Of a stretch of DNA of 64,000 nt, positions 37,168 through 46,371 are shown piece by piece (the first letter of the stretch is position 1; each line of letters begins with the position of its first letter). This DNA is from DASQBT01 sp963746955. Its GTDB lineage: Bacteria > Pseudomonadota > Gammaproteobacteria > Burkholderiales > Thiobacillaceae. The position numbers and the translations under genes were made by a program. The notes under the pieces were generated by a model. The model was not told the origin of the DNA. It made no database searches and saw only the letters and a list, made by a program, of their open reading frames with translations. The DNA lies in the NCBI GenBank assembly GCA_963746955.1, contig CAVVDR010000007.1:61916-125915 (forward strand), read 5' to 3'.

Positions 37168-37479
37168 ATGGCAGCGCCGGAAGTACAAGCTACAGCCGCA
37201 GCTGAACAGGTGCGGACCGTCGGCACCGTTCGAAACCCCGGCGAACCACTGCGATTTGCCAATATCGAGCCGTTGGTCGGGTTCATCGCGGAATCCACTA
37301 AGGGCGGCCAAGCGGCCAAGGTATGGACTCGGCTTGCCCTCACGTCGGATGAGCCGCTCTTTCACCGGCTCGTCGAGAACCTAGACGGTGTCATAACTCA
37401 CATGGCGCAGCAGGCGGGAACGGCGGCCAATTGTCGCCGAGCTGACACCGTGTTGCTTGTCCTCTGCTTAAGGAAGTAA
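37168..37479 (+). CDS. Small hypothetical protein
   Basis: A 103-residue protein that I do not recognise. A strong AGGAGGA lies five bases before the ATG, the best reason to call it a gene. It is soluble, with no TM segment or signal peptide and a mildly acidic N-terminal half. The C-terminus CRRADTVLLVLCLRK is hydrophobic. It lies in accessory DNA between pbpC and the TIGR02391 gene and is convergent with the latter. Confidence 0.5.
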   Translation: MAAPEVQATAAAEQVRTVGTVRNPGEPLRFANIEPLVGFIAESTKGGQAAKVWTRLALTSDEPLFHRLVENLDGVITHMAQQAGTAANCRRADTVLLVLCLRK

Positions 37480-37621
37480 TGGTTCGTTTGCCCGGGAGAA
37501 GCCGGTCGCCTCCAAAACTGGCTTTCACAGCTAAGGTAAGTCGCATGACTCGGCTAGCGACCTGATTCGAGTTGGAAATTGAGTGGGGGCGACGGACACC
37601 TCGGGTTACCGTCTACACCCG

Positions 37622-38362
37622 CTAATGCTGTGGTGTCCTTTCGTCGACAATTCTGAGCAAATGGGAAGCGAGAACTGCAACCTCGCGTGCCGCTGCAGCA
37701 TCTACATTTACTGAGCGATGGGACTGGGAATTCTTGTAATAGCCAATTGCGCCGGCAAACAGATGGGATAGCGCTAGTCGCTCAGGCTGTGGTTCTTGCT
37801 GATTGGTCAACGGTCCGTCGGTGGGGTCGAAGGCCTTCCGCATTAGTTCCACGCCGAAGTCAGTCATGGCGAATTGCCCTGCGGCGCGCACGCGTATTTC
37901 GATGGTTCTTAGCGCCTCGAACACCGCAGTGTCGTACTCACCACGGGCTAGGCAAAGCCACACACGATCAGCAATGGCCGGATGAAGTAACGCCTTGGGA
38001 AAAGCTGCTGCTTGCTTAAAGGATTCGAAATTGCCGTCTGCCGCGATTTTCGCCCCTTGCGGCGTGAGTTCATGCCAACCGTTGTTACCGTTTGTTCCGG
38101 CTTGTGGAATAACTAGGCCATTCCTTTGCAACCAATTCCATGCATGATTCAGCGCGGTCTCCGCGGCTTGCTTCTTGTTTTGAGCGTATCCCTTACTGTG
38201 GTCGTTATTCGGACCGTGCACCTGTTGGAAAATTGCCTGGGGGTGAACCACCCCATTCTGTTGTGCGTCTTTTGCTAAGCTGAGAACCACTGGCGCGAGA
38301 TCCTCTGGCGCAAGCATAAGCAGCAAGTCTGGATCAGGGAATATTTCTGTAAGATTGGCCAT
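37622..38362 (-). CDS. TIGR02391 (Ymh) family protein, HEPN-like
   Basis: A 246-residue protein. The C-terminal half carries the Ymh signature: LHPAI, GEYDTAVFEALRTIEIRVR, MRKAFDP and LFAGAIGYYKNSQSHR. The KNxxxHR segment resembles the RNA-cutting motif of the HEPN superfamily, to which Ymh has been assigned; such proteins occur among phage-defence and abortive-infection genes. The N-terminal half looks like a helical or winged-helix domain. The DNA is richer in A and T than the core genes around it, suggesting transfer. RNase activity here is inference. Confidence 0.8.
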   Translation of the reverse strand: MANLTEIFPDPDLLLMLAPEDLAPVVLSLAKDAQQNGVVHPQAIFQQVHGPNNDHSKGYAQNKKQAAETALNHAWNWLQRNGLVIPQAGTNGNNGWHELTPQGAKIAADGNFESFKQAAAFPKALLHPAIADRVWLCLARGEYDTAVFEALRTIEIRVRAAGQFAMTDFGVELMRKAFDPTDGPLTNQQEPQPERLALSHLFAGAIGYYKNSQSHRSVNVDAAAAREVAVLASHLLRIVDERTPQH

Positions 38363-39080
38363 GAAGTCCCTTTATTGGCAAACGTCGTCTAAGTTTAACG
38401 CTCAAATGCAAAGTCCGCCCCGGGGTCAAAAGCGCCATATGAAGTTCTTCGCGAGCGGCGCTCAATCCAAAGCACCGACCACCTCTTGGGCAGATCGCCA
38501 GCGGCAGCAAAGGCCGATCGCCCACCGTTTCCATGAAGTCCAGATTGCATTTGGGGATGTTCGCCCCTCCGTCGCCCACACCCACAAGAGATCGCGCGTT
38601 CAGAAATTCATCAAGAAGGGAAACGGCGCCAGCCACGACGGTTTTCGCGGTTTGACCTGCTCGACCACCGCCTGGCTGGCCGGACCTTCGACATCCTCTA
38701 CCCCACTCCCGCTACGCGCAGCCGGTAGTCGCCCGGCTTGGGCTTGGACAACGTAGCGCCGACCCAAGACAAATCCGACAGCAAGACTGATGACCTTGTG
38801 CATTCCAATGCACCCACATGCCAGCTATTGGCACGGGCGACAGGTCGCTGCTACCATTTATCTACTGCAGGTCGCCAGGCTGACCATGGGCATAAGAAGG
38901 ATGACGGCTGTTGAAGAACTTGAACGGATACCAGACCAAACAAATTCGTCCGCATTATCATCACCCAATTGCACATAAGACCTGAAGCCCCAGCCATGAA
39001 TCAAGCAGCCATGCCCCGGGCGCGTTTGCCAGGACACCTCACGGGCACGTACGCATTACGCGATAGCGGTTGGAAATAAA
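38363..39080. other. Gene-poor accessory stretch
   Basis: About 720 bp with no gene I can support. Overlapping short frames on both strands (near 38355-38756, 38600-38803 and 38790-38978) lack ribosome-binding sites and family resemblance. It may be decayed DNA at the edge of the island carrying the Ymh gene. Confidence 0.45.
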
Positions 39081-39335
39081 ATGTCGACTGCCTGGTGGCT
39101 TAACGTAACCGGTCTATGTTTTGTGACATTGGGCGCCGCACTGATGTACGTCTTTCCGCCTCGCAGCCCACGATTCACCGAAAAGGGGGAGCGGTTTGTT
39201 GAATTGCTCGGAAATCCATCTGTTCAACGCGTGCGCGTTTGGAAAAGCCAGCGTGTACTGTCGCGCATGGCGCCCGCCCTCTTGTTTGTCGGATTCCTGT
39301 TTCAACTCGTGGCCGCGCTGACGCAGCGAGCTTAG
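39081..39335 (+). CDS. Small two-helix membrane protein
   Basis: An 84-residue protein with TM helices at about 5-25 and 63-82, joined by a basic loop (FTEKGERF, VRVWKSQR) that should be cytoplasmic. I do not recognise a family. It is convergent with the transaldolase gene. Hydrophobic layout and codon use look genuine, but there is no strong ribosome-binding site. Confidence 0.55.
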   Translation: MSTAWWLNVTGLCFVTLGAALMYVFPPRSPRFTEKGERFVELLGNPSVQRVRVWKSQRVLSRMAPALLFVGFLFQLVAALTQRA

Positions 39336-39412
39336 GGAACCGTCTGCGCGGTGATCGTCTGGTCCGGAGTCGGCATGATCGCCTGTGATCCCGGCGAGCA
39401 GCCCCTCGCTCT

Positions 39413-40501
39413 TTATCTGACCAGGGCCAGCAACTCCCCATAGCTCTGGCTGAACAGTTTCAGCCCTTCGTCCTGCAGGAGGTCTCCGACCTGATCCGGA
39501 GAAATGCCCAGCTTTTCCGCCTCCAGCCAGGCCTCGCGCGCCGAGTGCTGCGGGTCCAGCAGGCTTGCATGGGCATGACCGTGTCCCAGAAACGCGTCCA
39601 GCGTGGCATCCGGCACGGTATTGATGGTTTCCGGCCCTTCCAGTGGCTCGACATACAGCAAGTCCGGATAGGCTGGATTCTTGGTGCTGGTGCTGGCCCA
39701 CAGGAGGTACTGGGGCCGCGCTCCGGCAGACGCCAGGTCGGCAAAATGCGGGCCGTGAAACAATTCCAGATAGCGTTCATAGGCCAGCTTGGCGGTCGCC
39801 AGCGCCAGTTTTCCGCGCAGGGCCAAGGCTGGCTGCGTACCCAGAACATCGAGGCGCTTGTCTGCGTGACTGTCCACCCGCGACAGGAACAGGCTGGCCA
39901 CCGCCTTGATGCGATCAAGCGGCAGCCCCTGGTCGTGGCGCTTTTTCAGGCCGCGGATATAGGCTTCGAAGGTACGCAGCGTCTGGCGCACTGAAAAGAG
40001 CAGGGTGACGTTCACATTGATACCCTGTTCGATGAGGACTTCCAGGGCTTCCTGGCCCGCGGCCGTGCCCGGCACCTTGATAAGGACATTGGGCCGGTCA
40101 ACCGCCTGCCGCAAATGTTTGGCTTGTTCCACCGTGGCCCGGGTATCGTTGGCTAGATCGGGGCTGACCTCCAGGCTCACATAACCGTCATCACCACGGC
40201 TCTTGTCAAACACCGGCAGAAACAGGTCGCAGGCAGCCTGGATGTCCGGAATCAGCAGGGACTCCAGCCGCGTCTGCGGCGAGGCGTCCATGGCTTTGGC
40301 CCGCGCCAGGTCCTCGCGGTAGCGCTCGCTGCCCACGATGGCCTTTGCAAAAATGCTGGGGTTGGAGGTCAAACCGCTGACGCCTTTGCTGACCAGTTCC
40401 TGCAAGCGCCCGGTTTGCAGCAGGTCGCGCGATAGGTTATCCAGCCAGATGCTTTGGCCGATTTCGTTCAGATGATGCAGATCATTCATGGTTTTCCCCA
40501 T
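39413..40501 (-). CDS. tal: Transaldolase
   Basis: Transaldolase moves a three-carbon dihydroxyacetone unit between sugar phosphates in the pentose phosphate pathway. It is 362 residues, the size of the Actinobacteria/cyanobacteria-type subfamily (TIGR00876) instead of the 320-residue TalB type. The Schiff-base Lys is in NVLIKVPGT, and GVSGLTSNPSIF near the N-terminus is characteristic. The start may be M1 (40501) or M5 (40489); GGGAAAA before M5 favours the shorter form slightly. Confidence 0.93.
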   Translation of the reverse strand: MGKTMNDLHHLNEIGQSIWLDNLSRDLLQTGRLQELVSKGVSGLTSNPSIFAKAIVGSERYREDLARAKAMDASPQTRLESLLIPDIQAACDLFLPVFDKSRGDDGYVSLEVSPDLANDTRATVEQAKHLRQAVDRPNVLIKVPGTAAGQEALEVLIEQGINVNVTLLFSVRQTLRTFEAYIRGLKKRHDQGLPLDRIKAVASLFLSRVDSHADKRLDVLGTQPALALRGKLALATAKLAYERYLELFHGPHFADLASAGARPQYLLWASTSTKNPAYPDLLYVEPLEGPETINTVPDATLDAFLGHGHAHASLLDPQHSAREAWLEAEKLGISPDQVGDLLQDEGLKLFSQSYGELLALVR

Positions 40502-40592
40502 TCTCGCCGCTCAGGCGTGGAACATTGTGACCCGGCTCCGACCCTAACAGTTTAGTATTTCACTATCCATCCCGATGCCGACAGGATAATTC

Positions 40593-41420
40593 ATGAGCGA
40601 ACAATTCTCCGCCCTCGCGCAAGCCAAATCCACTCTGATCGATCTCGCCATCAAGTTTGGGCCCAAATTGATCGTCGCGCTGTTGATCCTGGTCGCAGGC
40701 TTCTATGTCGGGCGCTGGGTCGGTGGTCTTTTGGATCGCATGCTGATCAAACTGAATCTGGACGTCACCGTGCGTCAACTGCTGGTGCGCATTACGAGGC
40801 TCATGGTGCTGGTCCTGTTTCTCGTCATGGCCTTGCAGAACCTCGGGGTGGAATTGCTGCCCCTCATTGCCGGCCTCGGCGTGGCGGGCGCGGGCGTCGC
40901 CCTGGCCATGCAGGGCGTGCTGTCCAACCTGGCGGCGGGGTTCACCATCATTTTCATCCGGCCCTTCAAGGTGGGCGAATACATCTCCATCGCCAACGAG
41001 GAAGGGACGGTCGAAAAGATCACCCTGTTTTCCACCACGCTCAGCCATCTGGACTTGTCGCGCATCGTCATCCCCAATCGCAAGATCGCCGGTGAGATCC
41101 TGCACAACTACGGCGAACTCCGGCAATTGGGCCTAAGTGTGTCGGTCGCCTATGATACCGACCTGAACAAGGCCCTGGCTTCCATCCAGGAGACGCTGAG
41201 CGCCAACGTTCGGGTGTTGCAGGATCCCGCCGCATTGATCCAGATAAGCGCGCTGGCAGATTCCTCGGTCAACATCGGGGTGCGGCCCTGGGTGAAGGTG
41301 GATGACTATGCCGCGGCAATTGGCGAACTGAACAAGGCCATGGTGGAAACCTTGCGTGCGCGCGGCATCAGCATCCCGTTTCCACAGCGCGAAGTTCGTC
41401 TGCTGGGCAATACCGCGTAA
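40593..41420 (+). CDS. MscS-type mechanosensitive channel
   Basis: A 275-residue inner-membrane channel that opens under membrane tension to release solutes. Three TM helices lie at about 20-40, 60-85 and 88-115; the pore helix TM3 is Gly/Ala-rich (GLGVAGAGVALAMQG), followed by the beta domain (FIIFIRPFKVGEY) and the alpha/beta vestibule. Length is close to E. coli MscS. AGGA lies seven bases before the ATG. The VOC gene follows by 27 bp. Confidence 0.92.
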   Translation: MSEQFSALAQAKSTLIDLAIKFGPKLIVALLILVAGFYVGRWVGGLLDRMLIKLNLDVTVRQLLVRITRLMVLVLFLVMALQNLGVELLPLIAGLGVAGAGVALAMQGVLSNLAAGFTIIFIRPFKVGEYISIANEEGTVEKITLFSTTLSHLDLSRIVIPNRKIAGEILHNYGELRQLGLSVSVAYDTDLNKALASIQETLSANVRVLQDPAALIQISALADSSVNIGVRPWVKVDDYAAAIGELNKAMVETLRARGISIPFPQREVRLLGNTA

Positions 41421-41447
41421 AGCCAGTGCATTTTTGAGGAGACCGCC

Positions 41448-41894
41448 ATGTCAGCTCGCGCCCTGAAACTGGGCCACGCCGTCATCAAGGTTCGCAGCCT
41501 GGAACGCTCGGTGCCGTTCTACCGCGACGCGCTGGGACTCAAGGAAGTCGCGCGTTACCGCAATGCCATGGTGTTCTTCAGTTGCGGCGAGAACCACCAT
41601 GATCTGGGACTGATGGAAGTCGGATCCAGCGCGCCGGGCGTGATCGATCATGGCGTGGGTCTGTATCACCTTGCGTTCAAGGTAGGCGACAGCCTGGATG
41701 AACTGCGCGCATTTCGCGATCATCTGGCCGCCATGGGCGTACCGCTCACGGGACAATCCGATCACCGCGTCAGCCAGTCGCTTTACTTCAACGACCCGGA
41801 CGGCATGATGATCGAATGCTATGTGGATGCCGATCCGGCGGTGTGGAAAGACGACCCCAACGCGGTTGCCCATGTTGGGCGGCTAGAGCTTTGA
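41448..41894 (+). CDS. VOC-family (glyoxalase/extradiol dioxygenase-like) protein
   Basis: A 148-residue vicinal-oxygen-chelate protein with two beta-alpha-beta-beta-beta modules. Likely metal ligands are the His in KLGHAVIKV, the His in LYHLAFKV and the Glu in MMIECYVD, so a single divalent metal site seems intact. The form resembles catechol 2,3-dioxygenase-like small proteins, but no aromatic-degradation gene is near and the substrate is unknown. GAGGAGA precedes the ATG. Confidence 0.85.
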   Translation: MSARALKLGHAVIKVRSLERSVPFYRDALGLKEVARYRNAMVFFSCGENHHDLGLMEVGSSAPGVIDHGVGLYHLAFKVGDSLDELRAFRDHLAAMGVPLTGQSDHRVSQSLYFNDPDGMMIECYVDADPAVWKDDPNAVAHVGRLEL

Positions 41895-41997
41895 CTGGGC
41901 ACAAGAGAATCACGCCTGGCCAGTCTGTACCTTGCTCGGGCCTGCTAGCATTGCGACTTGTCCCGCGAAAAGAATCCGCGCAAATCAGGAGATCACG

Positions 41998-43353
41998 ATG
42001 ACCGCAACCAAGATCCTGCTCGACGAAAAAGACATCCCCACTCACTGGTACAACGTGGTGGCGGACATGCCCAATCGGCCGGCGCCGCCTTTGGGGCCGG
42101 ACGGCAAGCCCGTCGGGCCGGAGGCCCTGGCGGCCATTTTCCCCATGGCTCTGATCGAGCAGGAAGTTTCATCCGAGCGCTGGATCCCTATCCCCGAGCC
42201 CGTGCGCGAAGCCTGGCGCCTGTACCGGCCGTCGCCCCTGTTTCGCGCCCATCGCCTGGAAGCAGCCTTGGGCACGCCGGCGAAAATCTATTACAAGTAC
42301 GAAGGCGTTTCGCCCGCCGGCTCGCACAAGGTCAATACCGCCATCGCCCAGGCCTATTACAACGCCCAGGCTGGGGTCAAACGCCTTGCAACCGAGACCG
42401 GTGCCGGCCAGTGGGGCTCCAGCCTGGCTCTGGCCGGCCAGATGTATGGCATCGAGGTGCGGGTCTACATGGTGAAGGTAAGCTACGATCAGAAGCCCTT
42501 CCGTCGCTCCATGATGCAAACCTGGGGCGCCGAAGTGTTCGCCTCGCCGACCGACATGACGGAATCCGGCCGCAAGATTCTGGCCGAGGATCCGGATTGT
42601 CCCGGCAGCTTGGGGATTGCCATTTCAGAGGCGGTGGAGGAAGCCGCCGGCCGTCCCGATACCAACTATGCGCTGGGGTCAGTGCTCAACCACGTCTGCA
42701 TTCACCAGTCCGTCATCGGCCTGGAGGCGAAGAAGCAGTTCGAGAAAGTGGGCGACTACCCTGACATGATCTTTGCGGCCTGTGGCGGCGGTTCCAATTT
42801 CTCCGGCGCGGCCTTCCCCTTCTTCGCCGACAAGGCTGCCGGCAGGAAAGTGCGCCTGGTCGCGGTGGAGCCAGCCTCCTGCCCCACCCTGACGCGCGGC
42901 CACTATGCCTACGACTTCGGTGACACTGCGGGCCTCACGCCACTGATGTTGATGTACACCTTGGGGCACGACTTCGTGCCTCCCGGAATCCATGCCGGCG
43001 GGCTGCGCTATCACGGCGATTCGCCCCTGGTTTCGCAGCTCTACAAGGAAGGCCTGATCGAAGCGATTGCGGTGCCGCAACTGGCCACCTTCGATGCCGG
43101 CGTGCAGTTCGCCCGCACGGAAGGCATCATCCCGGCACCTGAGTCCAGCCATGCCATTCGCGCCTGTATCGACGAGGCCCTGCGCTGCAAGCACAGCGGC
43201 GACCCCAAGACCCTGTTCTTCAACCTCTCCGGTCACGGCCACTTCGACATGGCTTCGTATGACGCCTACTTCGCCGGCAAGCTTCAGGACTACGCCTATC
43301 CCGAGCACGAGATCGAAGCCGCGTTGCATCGGTTGCCGAAGGTGGCAGCGTAA
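41998..43353 (+). CDS. TrpB2-type tryptophan synthase beta subunit
   Basis: A 451-residue PLP enzyme of the TrpB2 (TIGR01415) branch, which condenses indole and serine to tryptophan without the usual alpha subunit. The PLP Lys is in GSHKVNTA, the glycine loop is CGGGSN, and the insertions typical of TrpB2 (RPSPLFRAHRLE, GIHAGGLRYHGD) are present. The ATG at 41998 follows CAGGAGA; the frame is open further upstream but unlike the family. No trpA or other trp gene is near, so it may scavenge indole or duplicate a trpAB pair elsewhere. Confidence 0.92.
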   Translation: MTATKILLDEKDIPTHWYNVVADMPNRPAPPLGPDGKPVGPEALAAIFPMALIEQEVSSERWIPIPEPVREAWRLYRPSPLFRAHRLEAALGTPAKIYYKYEGVSPAGSHKVNTAIAQAYYNAQAGVKRLATETGAGQWGSSLALAGQMYGIEVRVYMVKVSYDQKPFRRSMMQTWGAEVFASPTDMTESGRKILAEDPDCPGSLGIAISEAVEEAAGRPDTNYALGSVLNHVCIHQSVIGLEAKKQFEKVGDYPDMIFAACGGGSNFSGAAFPFFADKAAGRKVRLVAVEPASCPTLTRGHYAYDFGDTAGLTPLMLMYTLGHDFVPPGIHAGGLRYHGDSPLVSQLYKEGLIEAIAVPQLATFDAGVQFARTEGIIPAPESSHAIRACIDEALRCKHSGDPKTLFFNLSGHGHFDMASYDAYFAGKLQDYAYPEHEIEAALHRLPKVAA

Positions 43354-43392
43354 GCAGCGGAGAGGGGCCCCACGCAGCGGGGATCGGAGCGC

Positions 43393-43545
43393 CCGCGAAC
43401 GCCGCCAGCCGCCGACGCGACGAAGCCTGAACCTGTACGCAGCCTGAGGCGGCGGCCGCCACAAACGGGGAGCGGCGCCGGGCGCTAAAGGCGGGAAGTG
43501 TGACCGTTCGCGAATGTCGCCAGCGGCCGGCTCGCGCGGGACGAA
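43393..43545. repeat. Imperfect direct repeats in GC-rich spacer after trpB2
   Basis: CGCGAACGCCGCCAGCCG (43396 onward) and CGCGAATGTCGCCAGCGG (43509 onward) are related and each is followed by GACGAA after a short distance. The whole spacer 43354-43549 is very GC-rich and has no gene. Possibly a decayed dispersed repeat. Confidence 0.35.
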
Positions 43546-43549
43546 ACTT

Positions 43550-44101
43550 CTATGGCGCAAGCGGTATGATGACTGCCCCCGCCAGCAGGAGGCCTATACC
43601 CACTGCCAGGACCGCGGGATTAACCTCCGTTACCCCGGCCCGCACCTGCACTGACGCCTGTTTGATTTCCAGTTCTGCTTGGCCCTCCTGTATCAACTCC
43701 AATTCATATTCGCCTGGGGCAGGGTTCGTCATCACCGGCAAAGCCACTTTGAACACCTCGGCAGGCGTCGCCTCAACCTGTATTGCCTGCACGGAGAACG
43801 TATGAGTTAACACGGTTTCGCCGTTCAAAACGACGCGGGCCTGATACCGATTGCGTGGCCTTTTGGGCGGGGAAAGCGTGGGCCCGTGAGTTGCCGTGAG
43901 ATTGATGGTCAGCGTTATCGGCCCCATTACGGGCAGCAGATCGAACTTTGCGAGGGCCTGCGCACGCCGATCAGAAATCGGCTGCAAGGTCAGAGGCAGT
44001 TCGGTGATCTCCCTGCCGGTATAGAACCGCGTGTAGATGAAATATCCGGGCCCCAGAATCAGCCCCACAGTCAGCAAAACCCACCCGGCCGTTTTGTTCA
44101 C
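43550..44101 (-). CDS. Hypothetical membrane-anchored protein with beta-rich domain
   Basis: A 183-residue protein that I do not recognise. TM helices at about 6-24 and 162-182 enclose a domain of alternating beta strands (PITLTINLTATHG, YELELIQEGQAELEI) that should face the periplasm. The start is GTG, preceded by AGGGAGA at a good spacing. It is divergent from the YbaK-type gene. The two-anchor hairpin topology is unusual for so small a protein. Confidence 0.6.
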   Translation of the reverse strand: MNKTAGWVLLTVGLILGPGYFIYTRFYTGREITELPLTLQPISDRRAQALAKFDLLPVMGPITLTINLTATHGPTLSPPKRPRNRYQARVVLNGETVLTHTFSVQAIQVEATPAEVFKVALPVMTNPAPGEYELELIQEGQAELEIKQASVQVRAGVTEVNPAVLAVGIGLLLAGAVIIPLAP

Positions 44102-44204
44102 GGCAATCTCCCTGTCATGTTCTTGAAGTTCGGGACAGTGATGTATCCCGGACTACCTGAACTATAGTGAGATCAGGCAAACCTGTCAGAAAAGGGGGTT
44201 CCCG

Positions 44205-44702
44205 ATGAAAGCCTTGCACAAGATAGAACGATATCTGGATAAGCATCTCATCCCTTTCGATGTCGTTGCGCATCCGCACAGCCAGACCAGCATGGAAACA
44301 GCACGCGCGGCCAATATCGACGCATCGCGCATCGCCAAAGGCGTGTTGCTCGAAGGTGAGGACTGCTACATGGTGGCAATGATTCCGGCAGACAAGGAAC
44401 TTCGCCTCGGCAAGCTCAGCCAGGATTACAGCAGCGAGCTCAACCTGGCGGAAGAAAAGATGGTCCGGCAACTGTTCACTGACTGTGAGTCAGGCGTGGT
44501 GCCTGGACTTCCGCCTGCCTGGGGCGTCGAGATGGTGTGGGATGACGCACTCATGGCCAAGCCCGATATCTATTTGGAAGCCGGCGACCACGAACGCCTT
44601 ATCCATGTGGAGACCCGCTATCTGCGTGACCTGTTTGGCGACGCGCCGCACTGCAGGTTCACCCAGCCGCGTGCCCACCACTTGGGCTGGAACCAGCACT
44701 GA
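44205..44702 (+). CDS. YbaK/EbsC-type aminoacyl-tRNA deacylase
   Basis: A 165-residue protein of the YbaK/ProX editing superfamily, which hydrolyses mischarged aminoacyl-tRNA in trans. The catalytic-type Lys lies in RIAKGVLL near residue 46, and the later GVVPGLPPAWG segment is the family's Gly/Pro loop. Length matches free-standing members. The tRNA specificity cannot be read. Confidence 0.85.
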   Translation: MKALHKIERYLDKHLIPFDVVAHPHSQTSMETARAANIDASRIAKGVLLEGEDCYMVAMIPADKELRLGKLSQDYSSELNLAEEKMVRQLFTDCESGVVPGLPPAWGVEMVWDDALMAKPDIYLEAGDHERLIHVETRYLRDLFGDAPHCRFTQPRAHHLGWNQH

Positions 44703-44905
44703 AGATGCTTTGGCGACCTCGATGCTTGCGGGCATGATTCGCAAGCATCCGTTGCGCTTTCCCGGATGCCCCGTTTCAGTCATAATGCAGCCTGTTTGCG
44801 CGGTGGTTCCAGTCTTGCTGCGCACTTCCAGTTTCTTCCCACTCCTCTGCCTGAGACTGGCGCCTTGTTGATCGAGGCGGCAGGCCGACACTTTTAAGGT
44901 TCTCC

Positions 44906-46310
44906 ATGTCTTTCTCTTCTCTCGGCCTGGCCGATGAAATCGTGCGTGCCGTTACCGAGCGCGGCTATACCCTACCTACACCCATCCAGGTCCAGGCTAT
45001 CCCGGCGGTCTTGTCCGGCGGCGACTTGATGGCCCGGGCACAAACGGGGACCGGCAAGACCGCCGGCTTTGTTCTGCCCATCCTCCAGCGCCTGGCCGAT
45101 AAGTCTGTCAAGGGTCCGTCCAGCGGCAAGCCGCCCATTCGATCGCTGATCCTGACCCCGACCCGCGAGCTGGCGGCCCAAGTGGAAGAGAGTGTGCGGG
45201 CTTATGGCACGCATATGAAACTTACTTCCATGGTTATATTTGGCGGGGTCAATATCAACCCCCAGATCAGCCGCCTGAGAAGCCGGGTGGACATTCTGGT
45301 GGCCACCCCCGGCCGGCTGCTCGACCATGTGCAGCAAAAGACCGTGGACCTGTCGCAGGTCCAGATACTGGTGCTGGACGAAGCCGACCGCATGCTGGAC
45401 ATGGGGTTCATCCGCGACATCAAAAAGATCCTCGCGCTGTTGCCCAGGCAGCGGCAGAATCTGCTGTTCTCCGCCACCTTCTCCGATGAGATCAAGCAAC
45501 TGGCGGCTGGCCTGCTGAATAATCCCGGTATTGATCGAGGTGGCCCAACCCAATGCCCCCGCAGACAACGTGGCACATACGGTCTATCCGGTGGACCGTG
45601 AGCGCAAGCGGGAACTGCTCGCTTATTTGATTCGCCACCGCAACTGGTTTCAGGTGCTGGTGTTCACCCGCACCAAGCATGGCGCCAATCGACTGGCGGA
45701 ACAACTGGTGAAGGACGGCATCAAGGCGCTGGCGATCCACGGCAACAAGAGCCAGGCGGCCCGCACCCGTGCGCTGAAGGAATTCAAGACCGGCGACTTG
45801 CAGGTTCTGGTGGCGACTGACATTGCCGCGCGCGGCATCGATATCATCGATTTGCCTCACGTGGTCAACTACGAATTGCCCAGCGTGCCGGAAGACTACG
45901 TGCACCGCATTGGTCGAACCGGCCGCGCCGGCGCTTCCGGGGAAGCCGTATCCCTGGTGTGCGTGGACGAGCACAGACTGCTTAAGGATATCGAACGACT
46001 GATCAAACGCAGCCTGCCTATAGGATCGGTTGCCGGATTTGAGCCCGACCCCAATGCGCGGGCGCAGCCGATTCAGCAGCGGCAAGGGGCTCGCCCTCAA
46101 GGCTCTGTGCGGGGAAATGCGCCAGCGCAGGCCAGGCCGGGCCGGCCGGGTCAGGGGCCGTTCAAGGCGGCCAAGCCCGTACCGCCAGGAAACAACGCAT
46201 CTGCTCGTCCGGCAGGCAAGCAGCCGCTGCGCAGCGCGGCCGGCAAGTCGCCCGGCCCTGCGTTGCAGCGCAGCGGCGCCAGAATACCCGTGGCGAAGGA
46301 TTGTAGCTGA
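44906..46310 (+). CDS. rhlE: DEAD-box RNA helicase RhlE, with a +1 frameshift
   Basis: The product would be a roughly 467-residue ATP-dependent RNA helicase. The first frame (44906-45601) holds the Q motif, AQTGTGKT, PTRELAAQ, DEAD and SAT; the second (from before 45531 to 46310) holds ARGIDI, HRIGRTGRAG and a Pro/Gly/Arg-rich tail typical of RhlE. The break is at CCC 45524-45526: removing one C restores LLNNPVLIEVAQPN exactly. Either a one-base sequencing error or a true frameshift mutation is possible. All motifs on both sides are intact, so decay, if real, is recent. Confidence 0.85.
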
Positions 46311-46371
46311 GGGTCTCGGGACTCCAGGCGCCTTTGGCAGCCTGACCCGGCATGGCTCAGCATCCTGACCC

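Noticed and set aside
38334..38803. Overlapping small frames on both strands
   Set aside because: No ribosome-binding sites, no recognisable motif, mutually overlapping.
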